Shown: piece by piece, positions 58,565 to 64,000 of the stretch
Layout of the letters: each line of letters opens with the position of its first letter
How positions within the stretch are numbered: position 1 is the stretch's first letter
Translations under genes and position numbers: made by a program
Source of the DNA: Geodermatophilaceae bacterium URHB0062
GTDB taxonomy: Bacteria > Actinomycetota > Actinomycetes > Mycobacteriales > Geodermatophilaceae
Assembly (NCBI GenBank): GCA_000620185.1
Contig: KK211086.1
Coordinates: 186,001-250,000, forward strand
DNA: 64,000 bases
Direction: 5' to 3'
Notes under the pieces: model-generated
What the model saw: only the letters and a program-made list of their open reading frames with translations
Told to the model about the DNA's origin: nothing
The model's database searches: none

Positions 58565-59870
58565 CGTGTGCGCTGACCGGCGTTTCGGCGCCGGCCACCT
58601 CGAGGACGTCCGTGCAGTGGGCGGTCGACGACCAGCCCGGGACGAACCGGTTCACCTCGTCATCGGCGTACCGCTCCCGCGTCATGAGCCAGCCCGTGAC
58701 CGTCAGGACCACCACGCCCGCGAGGACGAGGACGAACATCCCCGCGTAGCTCCCCGTGGCACCCAGCAGCACGCCGACGAGCAGGGGGCCGACGGCGGAG
58801 ATGAGGTAGCCCCAGCTCTGCACGTACGTCGACAGCGCCGCGGTGGTCTCGGGGGTGCGGGCCCGGAGGCCGATGAGGGTCAGCAGCATCGGGAAGCACG
58901 CCATGGCCAGCGACAGCACGGTCATCCACAGCCACGGGGCGGTGCGCGGGGCGACCCAGAGCCCGACCCAACCGATCGCGTAGCAGGCCATGAAGCCCAG
59001 CAGCAGGGGTCGCTGGACGCGCGGCCGGACCGTCAGCGTGGGGATCAGCGCGCTCAGCGGGATGCCGATCACCTGGTTCAGGCCGAGCAGCAGGCCCGCG
59101 GCGGCGGCCGTCAGCCCGGCGTCGCGGAGGTACTGGGCCGACCAGCCGATGACGATGTAGGCCTCCATGCCCTGGACGCCGAAGAACAGCATCAGGGCCA
59201 GCGCCATCCGGCTGTGCCGGAGGTCGCGCAGGCGGACGACGACGTGCGTGCCGCGGGACGCCCCGGGGTTGGCCCGGACGAACAGCCAGGGCCCGGCGGC
59301 CAGGAGGGCGAAGATGGCCCACACGCCCAGCGCCCACCGCCACCCGCCCTCGCCGATGCCCGCGGCGATCGGTGCGGTCGACACCGCGGCGACCGTCGCG
59401 CCGACCGACATGGCCGTGCTGTAGGCGCCGACCATCAGGCCGGTCCGGCCCGGGAAGTAACGCTTCACGAGGCTCGGCAGGAGCACGTTGCCCAGGGCGC
59501 CGCCGACCATCGCCAGCACGGTGCCGAGCAGGAAGAGCCAGAAGGCCGGCGCGACCGCGCGGACGACGAGGCCCGCCGCCATGGTGGCCAGCGCCCCGCT
59601 GAGCACGTGCGAGTCGCGGTAGCGGGCGGAGAGGCCCGGGCCGGCGAAGCCGATGGCCGCGAAGCAGAGCACCGGCATCGTCGTGACCAGGCCCGCCAGC
59701 CCGCTGGAGATGCCGAGGCCGTGCTGGATCTCCTGCAGCACGGGGCCGACGCTGGTGACGGCGGTCCGCAGGTTGAGGCCGGTCAGGACGATCGCGACGC
59801 CGATGAGCAGCAGCCCCCGCCGGTGGTCTGCGGGTGTGGACGGTGCGGGCTGCGCGGCGGTGCGGGTCAC
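58530..59870 (-). CDS. CynX/NimT-type MFS transporter
   Basis: A 446-residue major facilitator of the CynX/NimT (cyanate/nitroimidazole) group, with about 12 spans. '[20 protein letters not shown]' is the usual N-terminal helix of this group, and '[20 protein letters not shown]' and '[20 protein letters not shown]' are also typical. Substrate cannot be stated; cyanate is only the name-giver. The C-terminus is a 40-residue hydrophilic tail rich in acidic residues. It overlaps dcd at the 3' ends by 35 bases. Confidence 0.86.
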   Translation of the reverse strand: MTRTAAQPAPSTPADHRRGLLLIGVAIVLTGLNLRTAVTSVGPVLQEIQHGLGISSGLAGLVTTMPVLCFAAIGFAGPGLSARYRDSHVLSGALATMAAGLVVRAVAPAFWLFLLGTVLAMVGGALGNVLLPSLVKRYFPGRTGLMVGAYSTAMSVGATVAAVSTAPIAAGIGEGGWRWALGVWAIFALLAAGPWLFVRANPGASRGTHVVVRLRDLRHSRMALALMLFFGVQGMEAYIVIGWSAQYLRDAGLTAAAAGLLLGLNQVIGIPLSALIPTLTVRPRVQRPLLLGFMACYAIGWVGLWVAPRTAPWLWMTVLSLAMACFPMLLTLIGLRARTPETTAALSTYVQSWGYLISAVGPLLVGVLLGATGSYAGMFVLVLAGVVVLTVTGWLMTRERYADDEVNRFVPGWSSTAHCTDVLEVAGAETPVSAHVTQADDASPRG

Positions 59871-59920
59871 CCGAGCATGGTCCTCCACGCCCGTGCCGTC
59901 GTCCGCCACCGGGCCCGACG

Positions 59921-60874
59921 TCAGTGCCGAGCGACCGTCCGGGAGGCGACGCCCGGGATGCGGCGCCAGACGGCGCGCTGCACCGCCAGCGTGATCGTCG
60001 CCGCGATGAGGATGCCGGCCAGGTTGATGCCGAGCTGGGTGGCGGCGCTGAGGAACTCCGCCCCGCCACCCAGAGCGAGGGAGACCGCCATGTCCGCGGC
60101 CGCCGGCACCGTGGTGACCGAGATGAAGACACCGACGAGCGCCCCGCTCTTGGCCGACGTCAGCGACAGCACGCCCGCGACCCCCGCGAGCACCGCCACG
60201 ACGAGGGACCACTTGTCGGGATGGGTGATGAAGCCGGTCTGCGGGCGGTCCGCGACCAGCACCTCGGTGCCGAACCAGCCCAGGCCCCGGCCGACGAGGG
60301 TCATGCAGGTGGTCAGTCCGATCGCGACGACGAAGCCGAGAATCAGGGTGGTCGCTGCCCTGCGCGCGTGCGCGGGCCGGCGCTGCACGACGGCGACGGC
60401 CAGGCCGGCCAGCGGCACGAACTCCGGCCCCAGCACCATCGCGCCGATGGTGAGGATCGCCGAGTCGTTGATGATCGCGATCGCGGCCAGCATCGTGGCG
60501 ATGGTCAGGAACGCCAGGTAGGAGACCGAGAGCGCGGAGTCGGCGTCCGTCGTCCGGACGACCTGCTCCCAGACGACGGCGTCGGCCGCGTCACCGGGCG
60601 CCCGCTCCTCCGCCCTGCGCGCGGCGCTGGACACCGCCGCGTCGATCGACGTGAGGGCGATGGCGCCGTCGCGGTGGACGTTCAGGTCCCGCAGCGCGCT
60701 GACGAGGGCGTCCGCGGACTCCCGCGCGACGTCGGCCAGGACGAGGTCGCCCGCGGGGGAGACCGACGCGCCCGGGAGGACGGCGAGGTGTGCCGTCCCC
60801 GGGTCGTTCTCGAACAGCTCGCGGACCCGGTCGGTCCGGTCCTCGGGCACGGTGACCCGCAGTTGCAGCAGCAT
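59921..60874 (-). CDS. DUF389 family membrane protein
   Basis: A 317-residue protein. Residues 1-100 form a cytoplasmic alpha/beta (ACT-like) module. Residues 120-300 have five or six spans with the DUF389/TIGR00341 signature 'DSALSVSYLAFLTIATMLAA', 'AILTIGAMVLGPEFVPLAGL' and 'SAKSGALVGVFISVTTVPAA'. Function is unknown; some members are linked to stress or biofilm. ATG 60874 shares one base with the preceding stop (TGATG), so it is coupled to the Fe-S gene upstream. Confidence 0.85.
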   Translation of the reverse strand: MLLQLRVTVPEDRTDRVRELFENDPGTAHLAVLPGASVSPAGDLVLADVARESADALVSALRDLNVHRDGAIALTSIDAAVSSAARRAEERAPGDAADAVVWEQVVRTTDADSALSVSYLAFLTIATMLAAIAIINDSAILTIGAMVLGPEFVPLAGLAVAVVQRRPAHARRAATTLILGFVVAIGLTTCMTLVGRGLGWFGTEVLVADRPQTGFITHPDKWSLVVAVLAGVAGVLSLTSAKSGALVGVFISVTTVPAAADMAVSLALGGGAEFLSAATQLGINLAGILIAATITLAVQRAVWRRIPGVASRTVARH

Positions 60875-63168
60875 CAGCCGTGCGGGTCGTGCTCCGTGGC
60901 CGGGGATCCGGTGCCCGCGACGTCGTCGTCCTTGGTGCCGACCTCCGCGCCGGCCTCGGTGCCCGGGGCGCCGACGGTCGCCATGGACCGCAGCAGGATC
61001 TGGCTGACGTCGAGGACCTCGACGTGGTCCTTGGCCTCGCCGTTCTGCTTCTTGGTGTTCAGCGCGTCGCTGAGCATCGTGATGCAGAACGGGCACGCGG
61101 TGGAGATGACGTCGGGATCGAGCTCGAGCGCCTCCTCGGTGCGCTCGGCGTTGATCCGCTTGCCGATCTTCTCCTCCATCCACATGCGGGCACCGCCGGC
61201 GCCGCAGCAGAACCCGCGGTCCTTGCAGCGGTGCATCTCCTGCGTGGACAGGCCCTGGACGGAGTCGAGGATCTCGCGGGGGGGCGTGTAGACCTTGTTG
61301 TGCCGGCCCAGGAAGCACGGGTCGTGGTAGGTCACCTTGCGGTCGATCGGGGTGACCGGGGTGAGCTTGCCGTCGGCGACCAGCTTGCCGAGCAGCTGCG
61401 TGTGGTGCACGACCTCGTAGTCGCCGCCGAGCTGGGGGTACTCGCGGCCCAGCGAGTTGAAGCAGTGCGGGCAGGTGGCGACGATCTTGCGCATGCCCGG
61501 CACGCGGCCCTCGAAGGCGGCGTTGAGGGTCTCGACGTTCTCCATCGCCAGCTGCTGGAAGAGGAACTCGTTGCCCATGCGCCGGGCCGGGTCGCCGGAG
61601 CAGGTCTCGCCCGACCCGAGGACGGCGAACTCGACGCCGGCCAGGTGCAGCAGCTCGGCGACCGCCTTGGTGGTGCGCTTGGCGCGGTCGTCGATGGCGC
61701 CGGCGCAGCCGACCCAGAACAGGTACTCGACCTCGTAGGGGATCGGGCCGTCGACCTGCCGGACCTCGAAGTCGAGCTCCTTCATCCACTCCTCGCGGAC
61801 GTTGCCGCCCACGCCCCACGGGTTCCCGCGGTTCTCGAGGTTGCGCATCATCACGCCGGCCTCGGACGGGAAGCTCGACTCAATCAGCGTCTGGTAGCGG
61901 CGCATGTCCATGATGTGGTCGACGTGCTCGATGTCGACGGGGCACTGCTCGACGCAGGCGCCGCAGTTGGTGCAGCTCCACAGGACGTCGGGGTCGATGA
62001 CCCCGCCCTCCTCCAGGGTGCCCACCAGCGGCCGGTGCGCCTGGGCGTCGTTGGTGCCCTCGATGCGGGCGTAGCCGCTCGCCCACACCTGCTCGTCGCT
62101 GGGCTGCAGGACGTCGTAGTCGGGCGCGGTCTCGCTCGCCGTCTTCTCACCGAGCAGGTACGGGGCCTTGGCGTAGAGGTGGTCCCGCAAGTCCATCACG
62201 ACCATCTTCGGGCTCAGCGGCTTGCCCGTGTTCCAGGCCGGGCACTGGCTCTGGCACCGCCCGCACTCGGTGCAGGTGGTGAAGTCCAGCATCCCCTTCC
62301 AGGTGAAGTCCTCGATCTTGCCGCGGCCGAAGATGTCGTCCTCGCCCGGATCCTCGAAGTCGATCGGCTTGCCGCCGCTGGTCATGGCCGGCAGCGGCCC
62401 GAGCGCCGGGGCGCCGTCGGCCTCGCGCTTGAAGTAGATGTTGAAGAAGGCGCTGAACCGGTGCCAGGCCACACCCATGTTCAGGATCCGGCTGATCACC
62501 ACGAGCCAGACCAGCGACACCACGATCTTGACGAACGCGACGACGCTGAGCAGGTCGGGGTTGCTCGGGAGGATCTGGGCCAGCGCGCCGGAGATCGGGT
62601 GCGACCAGGACGGCGCGTTCGTCAGGTCGCTCGAGATCTTGAGCGCGCGGATGAGCAGGATGCAGGCGCCGACGGTGATGACGACGGCCTCGACGAAGTA
62701 GCCGCGGCCCTCGTTCGAGCCGGCGAAGCGGCTCTTCCGGCCCTGGCGGCGCGGATGGTCCTTCTGGCGCCGGTAGATCAGGTACAGGATTCCGAGGATC
62801 GTGCCCGTGCCGATGATGTCGGCGAACAGGTTCCACAGGAACCACTCGCCGATGAGCGGCAGGTGGAAGGCCGGGTTCCACACCTCGCCGAAGGCCTCGA
62901 CCAGGCTGAGGAACAGGCCGTAGAAGCCGACGAAGACGAACCAGTGGGCCACGCCGATCGTCGACCACTTGAGCATCCGGGTGTGACCCAGCGACTCGAT
63001 CGCCAGCGTCTTCAGCCGCGTGCCGACCGGCCCGGTGCGGGTGCCGTCGGGCTGACCGGTGCGGATGATCCGCACCATCGCCCGGACCGCCCGGTAGAAC
63101 ATGACCGAGGCCACGATCAGGAACAGGACGCTGATCGTGCCCAGCACGATCTGCAACGGGCCCGTCAT
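60874..63168 (-). CDS. Membrane (Fe-S)-binding reductase (Rv0338c/HdrD-like)
   Basis: A 764-residue oxidoreductase. The N-terminal 300 residues hold about five or six membrane spans with scattered His residues, possibly for haem b (NarI-like). Two ferredoxin motifs are 'CTECGRCQSQCPAW' and 'CTNCGACVEQCPVDIEH'. Two CCG (cysteine-rich) domains follow: 'VGCAGAIDDRAKRTTKAVAE' with 'ETCSGDPARRMGNEFL', and 'ATCPHCFNSLGREYPQLGG' with 'DRGFCCGAGGARMWMEEKIG'. This is the architecture of Rv0338c in Mycobacterium, an essential redox protein with electrons proposed to move between flavoprotein and membrane quinone. Partners are not next to it. Confidence 0.9.
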   Translation of the reverse strand: MTGPLQIVLGTISVLFLIVASVMFYRAVRAMVRIIRTGQPDGTRTGPVGTRLKTLAIESLGHTRMLKWSTIGVAHWFVFVGFYGLFLSLVEAFGEVWNPAFHLPLIGEWFLWNLFADIIGTGTILGILYLIYRRQKDHPRRQGRKSRFAGSNEGRGYFVEAVVITVGACILLIRALKISSDLTNAPSWSHPISGALAQILPSNPDLLSVVAFVKIVVSLVWLVVISRILNMGVAWHRFSAFFNIYFKREADGAPALGPLPAMTSGGKPIDFEDPGEDDIFGRGKIEDFTWKGMLDFTTCTECGRCQSQCPAWNTGKPLSPKMVVMDLRDHLYAKAPYLLGEKTASETAPDYDVLQPSDEQVWASGYARIEGTNDAQAHRPLVGTLEEGGVIDPDVLWSCTNCGACVEQCPVDIEHVDHIMDMRRYQTLIESSFPSEAGVMMRNLENRGNPWGVGGNVREEWMKELDFEVRQVDGPIPYEVEYLFWVGCAGAIDDRAKRTTKAVAELLHLAGVEFAVLGSGETCSGDPARRMGNEFLFQQLAMENVETLNAAFEGRVPGMRKIVATCPHCFNSLGREYPQLGGDYEVVHHTQLLGKLVADGKLTPVTPIDRKVTYHDPCFLGRHNKVYTPPREILDSVQGLSTQEMHRCKDRGFCCGAGGARMWMEEKIGKRINAERTEEALELDPDVISTACPFCITMLSDALNTKKQNGEAKDHVEVLDVSQILLRSMATVGAPGTEAGAEVGTKDDDVAGTGSPATEHDPHG

Positions 63169-63348
63169 GGATCTCCCTCTTCCCCGAGGACGGCGACACC
63201 GCCCGCTCTGCAGGGGACGATAGCTCCCGCCGCCCGTCGCTACTCACCGGTAACCCCAGGCGCGCCCGGGCCCGGTCACGGGTCGAGTACCGCGGTGTGG
63301 TGCAGATGTCCGCCCCACAGCGCGGCACTGTCCACGACACCGCAGACA

Positions 63349-64000
63349 TCAGCCTGCGCGAGGTACTCCCCGAGCGCGCGGAGTCGCGGTGAACCGACGG
63401 GTCCCGGGGCCGGGGGAGGCGAGCAGCGCGCGTAACCGGGCTTCCTTCGCCGGCCACGTCGCACCGAGGTCCGCGTCGATGATGCGGACGACGCGGATGT
63501 CGAGTGAGCGCAATTCGTCCTCGCGTCTCTTCTCGTCCCACAGCGTCTGCTCCGGTGAGCGGCCGCGCCACGGGTCCATGTACTTCACCCGACCGTCGAA
63601 CTCCACGGCCACAGCTGCTTGGTCGAACCATGCGTCGACCACGCCGACCAGCCGGCCCGCGCTGCGGATCTCCACCTGCAGCTCCGGCGTCGGCAGCCCC
63701 GCTCCGACGATGCGCAGCCGGCCTCGCGTCTCCAGGGGCGACTCCGCCCGTCCAGCCGTGAGCGACAGGGCACGGACGGCGCTCGGGCCGCCACGCCAGC
63801 TTCGCGCCCTGGACACCGCCTCCCGCAGGTGCGCGCGGGTGACCCGGTCGGCAAGGAGGGCGGCGTCCATGGCGACGACGGCGTCCTCGAGGGGAAGCGC
63901 TCGCGCGCAGTCGATGAGCGTGCGCGCGGGGGTGGTCAGTCGGAACGGGCCCCGGACGGCGATCTCGTGCCGGTCCAGCGGCGCGCGGCTGATGTGGAAC
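63349..64000 (-). CDS. DUF559/AbiEi-like protein with endonuclease-fold C-terminus (5' end beyond the window)
   Basis: The open frame runs off the right edge. Upstream of an internal ATG at 63870 it continues with 'HISRAPLDRHEIAVRGPFRL' and 'TTPARTLIDCARALPLEDAV', the typical middle of AbiEi-antitoxin-like/DUF559 proteins. The C-terminus has the PD-(D/E)xK-like end 'VDAWFDQAAVAVEFDGRVKY', then 'WDEKRREDELRSLDIRVVRI', which resembles Vsr-like nucleases. At least 217 residues are visible. These orphan proteins are numerous in actinobacteria and their role is unknown; a phage-defence role is speculation. Confidence 0.85.
   Translation of the reverse strand, partial: FHISRAPLDRHEIAVRGPFRLTTPARTLIDCARALPLEDAVVAMDAALLADRVTRAHLREAVSRARSWRGGPSAVRALSLTAGRAESPLETRGRLRIVGAGLPTPELQVEIRSAGRLVGVVDAWFDQAAVAVEFDGRVKYMDPWRGRSPEQTLWDEKRREDELRSLDIRVVRIIDADLGATWPAKEARLRALLASPGPGTRRFTATPRARGVPRAG

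Noticed and set aside
60880-63435. An 851-residue plus-strand frame opposite the Fe-S reductase
   Set aside because: Composition is Val/Leu/Glu/Asp-biased without motifs, and the minus-strand gene has all Cys clusters in frame.

Overview
The window looks like an ordinary chromosomal stretch of a very high-GC Gram-positive actinobacterium. The evidence is strong third-position G/C bias, many GTG starts, ATGA/GTGA gene overlaps, a GTP-dependent PEP carboxykinase, an acVLRF1 protein, a HelR-type helicase, DUF1707 and LapA proteins, and a cysteine-linked leader peptide. The gene set and the intergenic repeats suggest Geodermatophilaceae (Blastococcus/Geodermatophilus/Modestobacter-like). That family call is an inference from style, not a search. 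I see no phage, transposase, CRISPR array or rRNA. One tRNA (Gly-CCC) is present.

Left part (1-26 kb): a DUF1707 protein, a GH13 glucosidase next to a glyoxalase-fold gene broken by one in-frame TGA, an MFS exporter, an FKBP isomerase, a CDF cation exporter, a FrnE-type DsbA protein and a nitronate monooxygenase. An ArsR+SRPBCC pair follows with its own palindrome. A flavin ene-reductase is divergent from PEP carboxykinase (pckG), with paired palindromes between them. Next come a second MFS protein and a sulfur unit (leader peptide, hairpin, cysteine dioxygenase, rhodanese). A 'stall-rescue' pair (acVLRF1 peptidyl-tRNA hydrolase plus HelR) is followed by YihY, a CrtI-like oxidoreductase, and an NlpC/P60 cell-wall hydrolase behind a long leader that probably holds a c-di-AMP riboswitch.

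Middle (26-45 kb): an Lrp-type regulator is divergent from a branched-chain 2-oxoacid dehydrogenase operon (bkdABC) with an inverted-repeat operator between them. The E2 gene carries an in-frame perfect 26-bp palindrome. Then follow an AGE epimerase, an OmpR-type two-component system, a 48-residue small protein, a V4R-GAF-GGDEF protein, a tyrosine phosphatase, an alkyl-base DNA glycosylase-like protein, 3-hydroxybutyrate dehydrogenase, tiny acidic proteins, a FadE5-like acyl-CoA dehydrogenase with a palindromic operator and an 81-bp tandem repeat at its 3' end, a LapA protein with a 15-bp coding repeat, and a TetR regulator.

Right part (45-64 kb): a zinc ABC importer operon (znuA-znuC-znuB) under a Zur-box-like site, a methyltransferase plus type III polyketide synthase pair, and a DevR/DevS-like redox/hypoxia two-component system with a perfect CRP-type site before devR and a universal stress protein. 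A complete GGDEF-EAL protein, tRNA-Gly(CCC), a split Aer-like pair (PAS protein plus soluble MCP signalling protein), dCTP deaminase, a CynX-type MFS, a DUF389 membrane protein, a large Rv0338c-like Fe-S reductase, and a truncated endonuclease-fold protein at the right edge complete the window.

The most interesting items are the cysteine leader/hairpin/dioxygenase unit, the acVLRF1-HelR operon, the palindrome inside the E2 gene, the paired palindromes before pckG, the single-codon break in the glyoxalase-fold gene, and the CRP-type and DosR-like sites around the DevRS genes. None of these is clearly a wholly new system.
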